From assembly GCA_022606425.2 (NCBI GenBank), contig JAHDVF020000219.1:62001-126000 (forward strand): DNA of 64,000 nucleotides, in the 5' to 3' direction. This document shows, one piece after another, positions 9,412-24,400 of the stretch. This stretch comes from Lepidostoma basale (lineage: Eukaryota; Arthropoda; Insecta; Trichoptera; Lepidostomatidae). How positions within the stretch are numbered: position 1 is the first letter of the stretch; each line of letters starts with the position of its first letter. Made by a program: the position numbers and the translations under genes. The notes beneath the pieces were generated by a model. That model was not told where the DNA came from. It ran no database searches and worked only from the letters and a program-made list of their open reading frames with translations.

Positions 9412-12400
9412 ATGAAATTCTACGTATTTTTAAGTTTAATGGTTTTAGTTTCGGCATCACAAGATGATGGGATCATATTCGGGAATATTCTGGACGTATC
9501 CTGGAGGCTTCCAGAGCCGCAAGGAACTCCAAGAACCAGCTGCGAGAGAGACATCCAGAGCATGTATACCAACCTGAGGAGTATGACCCACTGGGCCTAT
9601 GAAAGTAAATTATTAAACAAATATTCTAGAAAATTTTTCAAAAAGGAACCTTAATTCGTGAAAACAATTGAGTGGTGGTGGTATTATTTCCCTGCTTTTT
9701 CTCTTGTAGTTTAACTTTTCATTATAAATTCTTATCTTCTTGTAGTGTAACATTTCATTATGAATACTTCTCTTCTTGTAGTGTGACTTTTCATTATAAA
9801 TATGTTACTTCTCTTCTTGAAGTGTAACATTTCATTATAAATACTTATCATCTTGTAGTGTAACTTTTCATAATGAATACTTCTCTTCTTGCAGTGTAAC
9901 TTTTCATTATAAATATGTTACTTCTCTTCTTGAAGTGTAACTTTTCATTATGAATACTTCTCTTCTTGTAGTGTGACTTTTCATTATAAATATGTTACTT
10001 CTCTTCTTGAAGTGTAACATTTCATTATAAATACTTATCTTCTTGTAGTGTAACTTTTCATTATGAATACTTCTCTTCTTGTAGTGTAACTTTTCATTAT
10101 AAATATGTTACTTCTCTTCTTGAAGTGTAACTTTTCATTATGAATACTTCTCTTCTTGTAGTGTAACTTTTCATTATAAATATGTTACTTCTCTTCTTGA
10201 AGTGTAACATTTCATTATGAATACTTCTCTTCTTGTAGTGTAACTTTTCATTATAAATATGTTACTTCTCTTCTTGAAGTGTAACTTTTCATTATGAATA
10301 CTTCTCTTCTTGTAGTGTAACTTTTCATTATAAATATGTTACTTCTCTTCTTGAAGTGTAACTTTTCATTATGAATACTTCTCTTCTTGTAGTGTGACTT
10401 TTCATTATAAATATGTTACTTCTCTTCTTGAAGTGTAACATTTCATTATAAATACTTATCTTCTTGTAGTGTAACTTTTCATTATGAATACTTCTCTTCT
10501 TGTAGTGTAACTTTTCATTATATATATGTTACTTCTCTTCTTGAAGTGTAACTTTTCATTATGAATACTTATCTTCTTGTAGTGTAGCATTTCATTATGA
10601 ATACTTATCTTCTTGTAGTGTAACATTTCATTATGATACTTATCTTCTTGTAGTGTAACATTTCATTATGAATACTTATCTTCTTGTAGTGTAACATTTC
10701 ATTATGAATACTTATCTTCTTGTAGTGTAACATTTCATTATAAATACTTATCTTCTTGTAGTGTAACATTTCATTATGATACTTATCTTCTTGTAGTGTA
10801 ACATTTCATTATGAATACTTATCTTCTTGTAGTGTGACATTTCATTATGAATACTTATCTTCTTGTAGTGTAACATTTCATTATAAATACTTATCTTCTC
10901 ATAGTGTAACTTCTTCTTCTTCTTCTTCCTGACGCTATCCCAACTCATTGTCTGTGTTGACTGTTGGGGTCGGCTCTGTTGGGGTCGGTTCTTCTTACAG
11001 TTCGGTTATGAGTATCGCCTTCACTCAAGCCATTTCTTGCTATTGCATTGAATCATTCACGTGTTCCTAGGTCTTTCTCTGGATGGTTGACGAAGAAGAT
11101 TCACAGACAAAGCTCTATTTACTGTGTGGTCTGGTGGTCTCTGTTTTAAATGCCCGTACCATCTCATCTGCCTTTCTTCAAGCTTACTATTTATATCAGT
11201 AAATCCCAGACTACCCCGAATGCGTGAACTTTTTTCTTTGTCTCCCAGCGAGACCCGGGCGGACCGGAAGAGCGGTTATCATGCCTATAGAGGCAATAGG
11301 TAAGGGTAAGGTATCTCGGTTGTGCTGCGGAAACCACAGCGCAATCAGTCTCTTGAGTTCCGTTGGTAAGCTGCATGGTAGGATATTGATAGAAAGTGTG
11401 AGAAAGATAACATTTGGAAAGATTTCGTATGTTCAGATTTGTGACACTATGAAATGAAGGTTTAAAATGCTTTTTAAACGTAGTGTGGGACGCGACCGCA
11501 AAGGCTCCATCCGGACTCTTGCGAGGAAACCGAGGTCACTTTGGTAATTTTGATGAGTGCGTCGGAGATGATGGAGCCCAAGATGGAAATCGAGTTATGC
11601 AGCGCCAGTACTGCCTAGTCAACACGCACATGGAGTCTTTTCCACATACAAAATATGCACAAGGAATTCAACCTGAGGGACCTGTGTACAACCAGTTATA
11701 TGTAAGTATATTTTGGTTATAAGTATTAAAACTTGGACTCCATTGGGATAATTTTATCCAAAATCCACCCACAACGACGGCTTTGTTTGTTAATTTCTTA
11801 CTTATTTAGGGGATACATTACCTTGAGTATAATACATGAAGTCTTTCGGTGTGGCCGTGATGTCCTCTGACTCCTTTTGAGCAGCTCATTTCAATTTCCT
11901 GGCTTCTTTAGTTTCCCGACCTCTTTAGGTTCCCGGCCTCTTTAGTTTCCTGGCCTCTTTAGTTTCCTAGTCTCTTTAGTTTCCTGGCTTCTTAAGTTTC
12001 CTGGCCTCTTTAGTTTCCTGGCCTCTTTAGTTTCCTTGTCTCTTTAGTTTCCTGGCTTCTTAAGTTTCCTGGCCTCTTTAGTTTCCTGGCCTCTTTAGTT
12101 TCCTAGTCTCTTTAGTTTCCTGGCTTCTTAAGTTTCCTGGCCTCTTTAGTTTCCTAGCCTCTTTAGTTTCCTGGCCACTTTAGTTTCCTAGTCTCTTTAG
12201 TTTCCTGGCTTCTTAAGTTTCCTGGCCTCTTTAGTTTCCTGGCCTCTTTAGTTTCCTAGTCTCTTTAGTTTCCTGGCTTCTTAAGTTTCCTGGCCTCTTT
12301 AGTTTCCTGGCCTCTTTAGTTTCCTAGTCTCTTTAGTTTCCTGGCTTCTTAAGTTTCCTGGCCTCTTTAGTTTCCTGGCCTCTTTAGTTTCCTGGCCTCT

Positions 12401-15400
12401 TTAGTTTCCTAGTCTCTTTAGTTTCCTGGCTTCTTAAGTTTCCTGGCCTCTTTAGTTTTCTGGCCTCTTTAGTTTCCTAGTCTCTTTAGTTTCCTGGCTT
12501 CTTAAGTTTCCTGGCCTCTTTAGTTTCCTGGCCCCTTTAGTTTCCTAGTCTCTTTAGTTTCCTGGCTTCTTAAGTTTCCTGGCCTCTTTAGTTTCCTGGC
12601 CTCTTTAGTTTCCTAGTCTCTTTAGTTTCCTGGCTTCTTAAGTTTCCCGGCCTCTTTAGTTTCCTGGCCTCTTTAGTTTCCTAGTCTCTTTAGTTTCCTG
12701 GCTTCTTAAGTTTCCTGGCCTCTTTAGTTTCCTGGCCTCTTTAGTTTCCCGACCTCTTTAGGTTCCCGGCCTCTTTAGTTTCCTGGCCTCTTTAGTTTCC
12801 TAATCTCTTTAGTTTCCTGGCTTCATTAGTTTCCTGGCCTCTTTAGTTTCCTGTTGGACTCTCATGTTGGTTTTCGATATTCGTTGAAAATTCATATTCT
12901 CTTGCTTAAGCCAGTTACAATATTCAATAATTGCATATTTTGTAATACACAAGTGTACCCATCATTCAATATACTAGCTGGAATATAAGATGCAATCCGA
13001 CACTATAAACATATGGCTACAGTATTTTTTCCAACTCCTCTTTATAGATAGTACGAGAACATTATTGTTAATATTGCTTTATTTTATGGTCAAAGCCAAA
13101 TCGTTATCTAATATAAAAAAGCAATGCATGCAATCAACTTTTTCTAGGTGCTAACATGGCTCACTTTAACTGCGCAAGGGTCTCAAGCATATTTTGTTTT
13201 TTAGACAAAAGGGGAGAAGTTCAAGTTGGATGGGAATGGGGCGTATTGGGGTATTTGCGCACCAGCAAGTTGTGATCACACAGAACTTTCGTCTCTCCTG
13301 CAAGATCACTTCCGCAGGGAGTCCCTGAAGATCCACGCCTCCAGACCGCAATTGGAGACCATGCCAGGCTCCAATGAAACAGTCAGGCATGAAATACAGG
13401 CTAAAATAGTGTCACCATTCATGTGTCAGAAGCACGAAGATGCTGTATCAATATTTTATGGGACCGGAACGATACTAATTTGGTCAGTATAAAACCTTCA
13501 CTGTTTATGAATCCCTCTTCTTCTTCTTCTTATTGTTCTTCCGCAGCCTATAACCGTCCGCTCCTGGACAAAGGCCTCCTCCATTCGCTTCCATGTCACT
13601 CTGTCCTGTGCAGACTGCATCCAGGTTATTCCGACGTGTCTGTTCAGATCATCATTCCACCGTAGTTGTCGCCCTGCACTTCTCTTCGCCATCCACGGTC
13701 TCCAAGTCAGCAGTCTTCTTGTCCACTTTTTATCTGAGCTTCTGGCTACGTGACCTGCCCATTGCCATTTTAGAGTCGCCACCCGGTGGATGATGTCAGT
13801 GACCTTTGTTTTTTTCTCTCACCGTATCGTTTCTAACTCTGTCTCTTAGGCTTATTTCTAACATGGCTCTTTCCATGGCTCTTTGGGTCACTCGTAGTTT
13901 CTCGGCACTTTGTTTGGACAATGTAACAGTTTCAAGACCATAAGTACCAACTGGCAGAACGCAGGCTTCATAGACTTTTCGTTTCAGGTTGATCGGTATT
14001 TTCCGGTTTTTAGGGATGTAACTCATGTTTCCGAAAGCTGCTTAGCTTAGTCCAATTTTTCTTTGTAGCTATGCGGTTTGATTATCTCGGCCCAATCGAA
14101 GATTGTGTCCTAGGTATGTATATTCTTGGACATTCTCAATTCTATTGCCGTCCACGTTGAATTTCAAGCCTTTCCGTGCCCATCATCTTGGTCTTTGCCC
14201 TTTTATGAATCTCTAGGGGTATTTAAAATCCAGAATTTCTTTTTCTGGTGCCGTGTCAGGTCCTCCTAATCAAGTGACCCTTTCATTATTTTGTTAATAA
14301 GACTTTCATTCGCAGTTTTTTTTTCAAGTTAATTATGTTTAAGAAATGCAAATATGTTTTAATTTATGTTCCGTTAATGAAATAGAATTGTGACGATTTT
14401 AGGATTTTTTGTGGAATAACACTCCTGGCGGTCTCTGTGGCAACCATATACCACAGGTACAAGATTCAGGAAGCAAATGGAGGTAAGTATACATATATAA
14501 CTACACGATGTCTAACAATATCCAGACAGCCTCTCAGATGCAAACTGGTGACGAAATCAACATATCATAACATAACATAACATATCAATCAACATATCGT
14601 CACCTGAGAGTAAGAAGGTTCCAACCGTCAAAAGTAAAAAGCTGAGAAAAATGAAGTTAAAGTTTTATTGGTTTCGGGTGTATATCTTGGACTAAAAGGG
14701 TTCCATCTGAAGCAGAAGAAATTCTTTTACCGAGAAGCGTGTAAATTTTCTCTGGCTGCAGTTGGAATAATAAAGTTCTAAGTGTAAATGAATCCTTCTT
14801 CAGTGAATCGTGTGTTTTGAATGATCAGATGGAACATGATTCTTTTCGTAACATCAAAATGACGATACTATTACATGTTTTTTAAATGGAAGTATAGATA
14901 AGGTTAGTAAGAACCCTTTTCACGAAAAAAAGCGAAATGTGAAATTTCGTTAGTTGGAACCCTTTACTCTCAGGCGACGATATGTAGGTTGACGAAACAG
15001 CTGTCACGTAAAATATACAATTGTGATACATAAAACAAAGTTATTCAATTTAACAGTTTTAAATGTTAAGGTATCATAGTGTTTCGGCCAAAACCATGGA
15101 CTATTTTTTATTATTTTTTATATTGAATCGCTCTTTACAGTGCGAGCCAAATATGTAAAGGGTATAGCTATCATATTGATTATCGTGACATGTGATATAT
15201 AACTTATCTATCGCTATTTGTTGTTACGTGAATTCTATACCAGACCAAAGACAGTGTGATAATCATACTGCCATCGCCAGGAATAGAATCCGGGACCTTC
15301 AGTGTGGTCGTCATCGCGTATCAATCTAAGCCGTGTGCAATTACATATAATAAAAAGTTTTTTTTTATAACATTATTAATAATATTAACGATGTAAATGG

Positions 15401-18400
15401 AACCAGAAATAGAGGAAGAGCGGGGAAAACGTGGCACGATCAAATAAATCAAATATTGAATGTCGGCCATGTGAGGAGTCAGAGAAATCGACGCGCGTGC
15501 ATGACACGATGTATGAATGTTGAGAAAGCGAGAGAAATATATCAGGAAAGAAAAGTGTGGCAGTCCATTCTTTCTGCCTACCCCTTCGGTGAGACGGCGT
15601 GATGGTTAGTTAGTTAGTTTATTTTTTTAATTTAATTTAACAGTAAATGTTAAGGTATCATAGTGTTTTGGCCAAAACAATGGACTAAAGTTATTTAATT
15701 TAACAGTTTAAAATAATAATAACAATATCTGTAATATTTATTAATTTATTTTTATTTTTAAATAATATGAAATGTAAGAGAGTGCCAATATTGATATGCT
15801 TCTTGTCATAGACTACGAGTCTTCGGGTATCGTGAAGGCTCTCTCACTCATCAACAGCATCAAGGGACTGCTGTATCAGGGCAGCGGAGAGTTAGGAGTC
15901 TTGAATGGGATCCGTGTATTGAGCATCGTCTATATAATTCTTGGACATCGATGTATGTTGACACTGCACGCGCCCGTCTTCAACTGGAAATACATCGAAG
16001 TGGTAAGTAATCTAAACATTGCATATTTCTTACGAATTTTACGTTTACGAACACCTAAGAGGCTCAAAATTGATGCATTCGAGATGTGGTGCTGACTGCG
16101 ATACCCTGGACAGCAAGAAAAACCTAACCTAACCTCATTGACAGCCCATACCTCTTAGAGTGTTATGGCCTCAAAGCACCGGACATGTATGCTCGCGCTA
16201 CAATACATGATCTGTTGTGCATACCGCATAGCAGGACAGATGTCATGGCGCAGCATACAATGACCCGGGGTATGGTGCTCTTGAATGAGGTGTCAGTCGA
16301 TGTGGACATTCTCCAAATGACCTCAGTGGCGGTACTCCCATAGAAGCCCAGAAGCCCGGCTTGCGTAAGAAATATTGAATCAAAACCTCTTCTGGTTTAC
16401 AGAGGTTCAGCTCTTGTGGCCATTCCTCTTACGTCTGATGGGAACATTATTGGAATGTGATATGGTGGGTTTTTGGTTTATGTGGGGGCATGATTACTTA
16501 GATTTGAGGGTTTTGATTCAAAATTTCTTACGCAAGCCGGGCTTCTGGGCTTCTATGGGAGTACCGCCACTGAATGATCTATGCGTCCTTTAAGGATCAT
16601 ATAGGTACATTTTAATATGTTATATCTGTGTTATTTTTGAAAATGTAAATTGTATACAGTAAATAATTGGGTTCTAAAGACCTGTTTATACAAAAAAAAG
16701 AACAAACCAGTCGGTATCAGGGTAAGCCTCTCGCGGATGTGCTCTGAAACAGAGATCAAGAATACCTTGAAAAACTCATCATGAAAGAACTGAAAGGATT
16801 GGATGTAGGTGCCAAAATGAGCGAAGTGTCAGTATGCTGTCTATTGTATGCGAATGACGCTTTCCTATTTTTAGACAACGAGCGTGAACTACAATTCCTG
16901 GTGACTAATATGTATGAGGTATGCATGCGGAATGATCTGATGATGAATGTGAATGAGTCTAAAGTAATGATTTTAGAAGAAGAAGAAGAAATCATGACAG
17001 TCTGCCACATAAGCGTGAATGGTGAAAATCTGGAACAAATGGATAAATCTGTACCTGTATATAAGTTTTTAAAAATATAATTCTGATTTTGAAAATTTGG
17101 TTTGGTTCATGTGGTGCTCCCGTAAATTTGGAAATATATCGTGCATAAGTGAATTGTTTTGGCCAATTTGATTGTTGCCGCACTTTATATTAGTTAATTG
17201 TGACACGCACTACGTTTGTACTGTTTTGATGTTAAAATTATATAAGTTTTATCATTTATATAAAGAATTTTTACAGATATAAAAATAAATTTTTCGTTTG
17301 TTCCAATTACAATTTTAATAATGTCTTCAAGTTATTGCCGGTGATAGATAGGTGCCGAATTACAGCAAATAAAAAAAAAACTGTGGATACGTGTAACATA
17401 AATTAAATAAATACAAAAGTCCGGATCGTCCATGTCATTATGTGCACCATCTAAAAATAACATTATGTGTTAAAATATTTTTATTTTGTTATTTTATATT
17501 ATTTTAATCATTGTATTTTATATGATTTGTTTTAGATTTTTTGTGGATGATGGGCAAAAGAAAGTTTGCGCGGGAGATGCCTATTGGTGGCGATGAGGTT
17601 CGCAACCCATCACACCGCGTCTCCCGCGGGGCGAAAAGAGAAGGATGGAGTGCGGCATCGGTTAAAGTGTGACAGTCCATTCTTTCTGCCTACCCTTTCG
17701 GGGAGACGGCGTTATGGTTAGTTAGTAAAAACATACAATTTTATCTTTTAAAATCATACATTTTAAAATCGGACACATGTTAGAAGTGAAAAAAGAAAAG
17801 AAATTAAATTAAATGTGTCCTGGGGTTCCTCTTGCTTTTGTTGGAATGTTGCATTCTCCAGTTAACGTAAGTCCCGCATGGACGGGGAAAGGGTCTACGG
17901 ATCGCATGAGCGAAGCTGACGAAAGGGTGCCGCTGCGTCCTATAATAGCTTCAGGAAATCAGTGGATAACCTTTACATTTTTTTATACGAGGGTTGTCCG
18001 TAAAATAAGTTTCCCTGTTTGCCACGGGCGCGCGGATCACTGTTACGTGCGATCCGGCAACACTGGATCGTTACTTGGTCTTCCCCCTCCACATCCCACC
18101 CAGCCGAACTCGCTAGACAACTATACATAAGATCCTAACAGAAAATTCAGGTTATTCTAAGGTTTGTGCAAGGTGGGTGCCCAGAATGCTTACGTAGGAC
18201 CACAATTGACGCTCATTGAGAAATTCGGATGGGAGATCGTCCTGCACCCACCATACAGTCCGGACTTGGGCCCGAGCGACTTCCATCTCTTCTCTGATTT
18301 GAAGAAACACCTCGGTGGAATGCATTTTGCAAACGAAGGGGAGCTGAAAGAAGAGGTTTTGAGGTACCTTAACGGCCTGGCGGGAGACTTCTATGACCAG

Positions 18401-21400
18401 GGAATCAAAAAGATGGTGACCCGGATGAAATAGTGCATCGAAGTCAACGGGGACTATGTAGAAAAATAGTTGAAAGTCTAAGCTTTCCAATGATGTATTG
18501 TTCGCTAAATTAAAAATGGTTTTCATTGTGAAAAAAAATAGAGAAACTTATTTTACGGACAATCCTCATAGTATCGTATTGCATGAGAATATCTCTGGTG
18601 CATCATCCACCCTGTAATCTTAATTTTTTTTTTTCAGAATACCTCCGGAATTGGGTTGATGTTGTGTGTTGCCTCCGAGCTGATGGTGGATAACTTTTTC
18701 TTGTTGAGTGGGATCCTAATTGCATACAGATTGCTGAAGTGGAGTCCTGGAAGTCCTTTGAGATTTCGTGATATGATTATTGACAGATACATAAGGTGAT
18801 TCGTTTTTCTGTAAATATAAAATAACCGTTTTCTTTCAACCTTTTCATTGGTGTAATGTTTTTTTTCCAAACTTAAGCCTTATGAAAGAGAAGCCGTTGA
18901 AGACCAAGGAAAGCATGGCTTGACCGCATTAAACAATTAATACTAAAAGGCGGCCACATTCGAAGTTGGAAAAATCAACACGTGTACATGTTGCGATGTA
19001 TGAATGTAGAGGAAACTCATCCTCTTTGCCCATCCCTCTGGGGAAACGACTTGTTGGTTAGTAAGTTGGTTAGTTAGTACGGAAACGTCTGTTTTCTATA
19101 AAATTTATTCGAATCACCATCAACCAAAAGGACATCTCCAGACTCCAAAGACAGCAAAATAAAATTATAAAATTAGCATATAACATTAACCACCTTACTC
19201 CAACCATACAAGTTTACAGACAAACAAAACAAATGGACATATCAGACCAGACCAAATACGAGACCTTAAAAATTGTACACAGAGTGATCATGGAAAAGTC
19301 GACAGACAGCAGTTACAAATTAACTAAAAATTCAGACATACAAAGACACTGGATCAGGAACTGTGACAGATATCACTTACCGAATGCACGAACTAAGACA
19401 GGACAATCAAGGATATTAAACAATGGACTGAAACTTTACAATGAACTGCCAAAAGACAAAAGGAGTCTCACTACAACTCAATATAAAATATATCTGAAAC
19501 AATACATAATTAATAGTAAAATCTAAAATGCATCCATATAACACAATTGGGTTTTAAAAAAAAAAATTAAATAAAAAAAAACATGTTACAAATTAAAACA
19601 TTCGAAGCGCTTTGGTTTTCCACGACTTTTTTTTTCACTCACAAAAAAACCTATCCAAAATGCTAGAATGGCAGTGCACAATGGTGTTCTTCTACCGACC
19701 CTTATGCATGGAAGTTAATCATGGAACTGGCAAAAGAAGGATGAATGTAGAATAAATGCAGTAGAAATGAGATCTCTAAGCTGCCTTGGTCTTGTGTAGA
19801 ATTCACGCGACAATAAAATGGCGATAGATTAGGTACTTATCACGTGTCACGAGAATCACTATGATAGCTATAATACCCTTTACATCGATTTGGCTCATGC
19901 TGTCATGATGTATATGATTAAACAAAATAATAATAATAATATAAAACAAGGTACAAGGTATAGGGCCTGACCTGGACAGAGATCCGCCGTTTGGGTTCCT
20001 CCCCTTACTACTGTTCTTGTCAGTGTTCCGCAGTCAAGATGTTAAAAATAAATTAATTTACGAGTAGGTGTGTTATTTATTCTTACAACTTTTTGAATGT
20101 ATACAAATACTTGTAGACGAACAACTGGATTTCACCCATTGCTGGCTATCAATTCAAGAATCAATTGTATCTCAAAAGAGACAAAGATGCAAATTTGAAA
20201 CAGAATATGGTTGATCGAGGTGTTTACAGGACTAATGACCTGTCATTGGTTGGGTTAAGCGCACGCTTTATGTAATACAACATTCCCCATTCTACATTTT
20301 TTCTTATGACCACCATGTCTGAGAAATTTTTGAATGTTGTATATATGTTAATCTGTAAGACCACTCTTTACATGGTAGTTTTTTCTATCTACACACTAAC
20401 GCCATCTATGAAGATTGTATTTTTAAGCATTAAGATTGAAAAAACTACCATGTAAAGAGTGGTCTTACAGATTAACATATATACAACTTCCAACAATTTG
20501 TCAGACATGGTTGTCATAAGAAAAAGGAGGAATGGGGATTGTTGTATTACATTAAGCGTGCGCTTAACCCAAACAATGACAGGTCATAAGTCCTGTAAAC
20601 ACCTCGATCAACCATATTCTGTTTCCAATTTGCATCTTCGTCTCTATTGAGATACAATTGATTTTTGTTATTTATTCATTCTTAACATTTATTTTTATAG
20701 ATTGATGCCCGTCTACATAATGACAATGTTATTAACGGCTTTTATCCTTCCTCACCTGGGATCCGGACCCCTTTGGGTCACCTTAACAGGACGAGAGGTG
20801 TACAACTGCATGGTGTCCTGGTGGTCGAATATCCTCATGATCAATAACTACGTGAATACGGATCAAGCTGTAATTATATTATTATTTTTACATTACAACA
20901 ACAACAACAACAACAAACCATCACGCCGTTTCCCCGCAGGGGTAGGCAGAGAGAATGGACCGCCACACTACTCTATCCTGGCAAACCTCTCTAGCTTCCT
21001 CCACATTCATACAACGAGTCATACACGCACGTCGATTCCTCCGACTTCTAACATGACCAACCTTTAAAATTTGATTAATTTGGTCATGCCATGTTTTCCT
21101 CGGTCTGCCTCGACTTCGTACCCCATTTACATCATTAACGTATACTTTCTTAACCATTCTTTCTCTATCCATGCGTTCCATATGTCCGAACCAACGCAGC
21201 GATCCTTTCATAATTTTGTTCATTATACCTTCTTCCGCTCTACATTCCTTTCTTTTATCAGCATTTGAGATTCTGTCGTATATCGTTCTACCACACATAC
21301 GTCTTAGGGACCTCATCTCTACCGCATTTATTCTACTCTCATCCTTCTTTTGCCAGTTCCACGCTTCGCTTCTATACATTTAGGTTGGGACCAGAACTCC

Positions 21401-24400
21401 ATTGTGAACGGCCGTTTTCGCTTTCATTGATAAATTCTTGTTTCCAATAACTATTTTTAAAGCTCCATTCACTTTGTTACCCGCACCAACCCTTCTCTCG
21501 ACTTCACTATCCGTTCGGGCATCTGCTGTGAACATGCTACCTAAATACACAAATTCCCTCACCTGTTCCAAGTTCTCTTCGTTCACACTTATATTACAAA
21601 CTGTCATTTGCTCTTCCCTTTCGAAAACCATCACCTTTGACTTTCCGACATTCATCATTAAATCATTTGACTTGCATACCTCATTCATTCTCGACACCAA
21701 GACTTGTAATTCGTCCGCACTATCCGCAACGAGAACGGCATCGTCCGCGTACAAAATTTACAATACAATTCACTATAAATGCCTCAAAAACACAATCATA
21801 ACTAACTAACTAACTAATTCACCACCAGTAATTCCTAATAGTCTTCTATAGGACCACATGTATGGATTATGCGTTCGGCCTACAGTCAGCAGCTTTGTTT
21901 TGTCTTTATTTATCTTCATGTTGTAGTTATTTTGAAGAATGCTTTGCAAAGTTGTTAAGGCCTCTTGCAGTTCTTTTTCACTTTCAGCAACCATAGCAAT
22001 ATCGCCAGCAAACGTTATCATGTCCACCTTTTGCCCGTGTATCTTTACACTTTCTCTGTGACTCATTATCTCTCTCAAATCGTCAATCGCATTCTGTATA
22101 TAAGCTACGTATTTTTACAATTATGGGTTCATATCAACAATTAAAAATAAAAATTTCCATTGATATTTAATATTTATATATATTTTTTTGATAGTGCATA
22201 GGTCAAACATGGTTTGTCGCCTGCGAGTTCCACTACTTCCTCTTGTCACTCTCCGTTCTGTGGCTCCTGCGCACCAGGCCCCAGCAAGGGATGCTCTATC
22301 TGCAAGGACTGCTGGTGATGGCTATTCTGATTCCTGGCTACCTGGTCTACAAGAACAAGCTGAGCGCCGTGCTTTTATTTACTAAAGAGTGAGCTACTAG
22401 ACATGGTATTAGTAAGAATTATCACACATTGCTAGACAACGCCTGGAGATGGCTCTCCAATTTTTATGCTTTAACTTGGACCAGTTTCTTTTACACAACA
22501 TTTTGAATTCGTACAAATACTGGATTTTACCTATTGCGGGTTAATTATTTAAGGGTTAATTGTATCTCAATAGAGACGAAGATGTAAATTGTTTTTTGGA
22601 AACATAATATGGTGGTCGAGGCGTCAACAGGACTAATGACCTGTCAAGGGTTGGGTTAAGCGATCGCTTTATGTAATACGACATTCCCCATTCCTCCCTT
22701 CTTACGACCACCACGTTTGACAAATTTATGAAAGATGTGTATATGCTACTATGTTGAGGAACACTTCACATATTTAAGTTCAATCTACACTAGCGCCATC
22801 TATTAAGATTAGGTGTAAGCATTAACCAGAAAACCTTTATTAATGCAATGTGAAAGGCTACGCAATTATCATACATTGCTAGACAACGCCTGGAGATGGC
22901 TTTCCAATTTTTATGCTTTATGTATACAAATACTTGTAGACAAATACTGGATTTTACCCATTGCGGGTTAATCATTTAAGGATTAATTGTATCTCAGTAG
23001 AGACGAAGATGCAAATTGTTTTTTGGAAACAGAATATGGTCATCGAGGGTTTTGGCAAAAAAACACTAGGTACTATTAGAACCGGAACAGGACTGTCGGA
23101 TATCATCGGAAGAATTGCATCGTTAAAATGGTGCTGAGCACGCCATGTCGCTTGCAGTTCTGATGATAGATGGATAAAAAGCCTCCTTTGCTGGTGTCCT
23201 AGAACTGCGACCCGAAACCCAGCACGTCCCCAATGTCGATGGAGGGACGACATTAAAGAGACCGACGGTATAACATTAATGCATGATGCCCAGGATCGAC
23301 AGAAATGGAAGCAGATGGAGGACTCCTACGTCCAGAAGTAGATGGATATAGGTTAATGATGACATTTTATAATGCCTCTTTATTATAATATATGCTCTCC
23401 GAAGGCGTATGCAGTAAGAATTGGCGAAAACACTCTTCTTTCCTCAGAAGTATGTCAGGAAAGAATAGTATGGCGGTACATCCTCTCTGCCTACCCATCG
23501 TCAGTTAGTTTTTAAGTAATATAATTGTCTTATTCTTCTTCATCTTTCTTGTTGTAGACCTATGTGGTCTGTTCTCCAGAGTGTTGCTCCTCCTGTGAGG
23601 TAGACTCCCAGCTGTCCTTCCATCTTTTAGGAGGTCTTGCACGAGGACGAGTCCCATGAGGTTGATTATGCAATGCAATATAGGGGAGTCTGGTGGTGTC
23701 CATTCTTTGAACATGACCGTACCATTCAATATAATTGTAATAAGTTTATAACGAATGATCATAAATTCTTTTTTAGTAATATGGCAGTGGTGGAGGCTGA
23801 CGATTACTTCAAGAACATCTATATAACCAGTCATTCCAGAGCAGGGCCCTACCTTATCGGCTTGCTTGTAGGATACCTGCTGGTCAAATACAAGGAGTCG
23901 GCCCGGTTATCCATGGTTCGTACATTCTCATATATACCCCACCACAATCACGACGCTAAGATGGCAGTACACAATGCTGTTCTTGTGCCGACCCTTATGT
24001 ATGGAAGTGAACCATGGAACTGGCAGAAGAAGGATTAAAGTAGAATCAATGTAATAGAAATCAGATCGCTTAGTGTAGTAAATCTACATATTATAACTAG
24101 TGTCAAATGCAAATATTAGAAGTGAATGCAATGCAATGCAAACAAAATAATGAAAGGGTGTAACTATGACAAGTAACTTCTTCTTCTTCTTCAGCCTATT
24201 ACCGTCCACTCCTGGACAAAGGCCTCCTCCATTGGCTTCCACGTCACTTCCACTTCCGCCGTAGTTGCGGTCGCCCTGCACTTCTCTTTGCCGTCCATGG
24301 TTTCCAGGTCAGCAGTCCTCTCATCCATTTTTCGTCCGAGCTTCTGGCTACGTAACTTACCAATTGGCACTTTAAAGTCGCTACCCGGTGAATGATGTCA

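Noticed and set aside
9340..9654. Upstream ATGs (9340, 9397) as the NRF-B start and read-through past 9604
   Set aside because: The signal peptide begins at 9412 in register with NRF-C, and the frame after 9604 loses all similarity, with a GTAAAT donor at the conserved phase.
9705..12855. Regular repeats considered as a CRISPR array
   Set aside because: There are no unique spacers: units are contiguous and vary only slightly, the setting is a eukaryotic intron, and no cas-like gene is present.
23637..24038. 133-codon ORF running through NRF-B exon 9
   Set aside because: Only 23777-23915 is the exon; the upstream part is LINE-like sequence and the downstream part is LINE-T.
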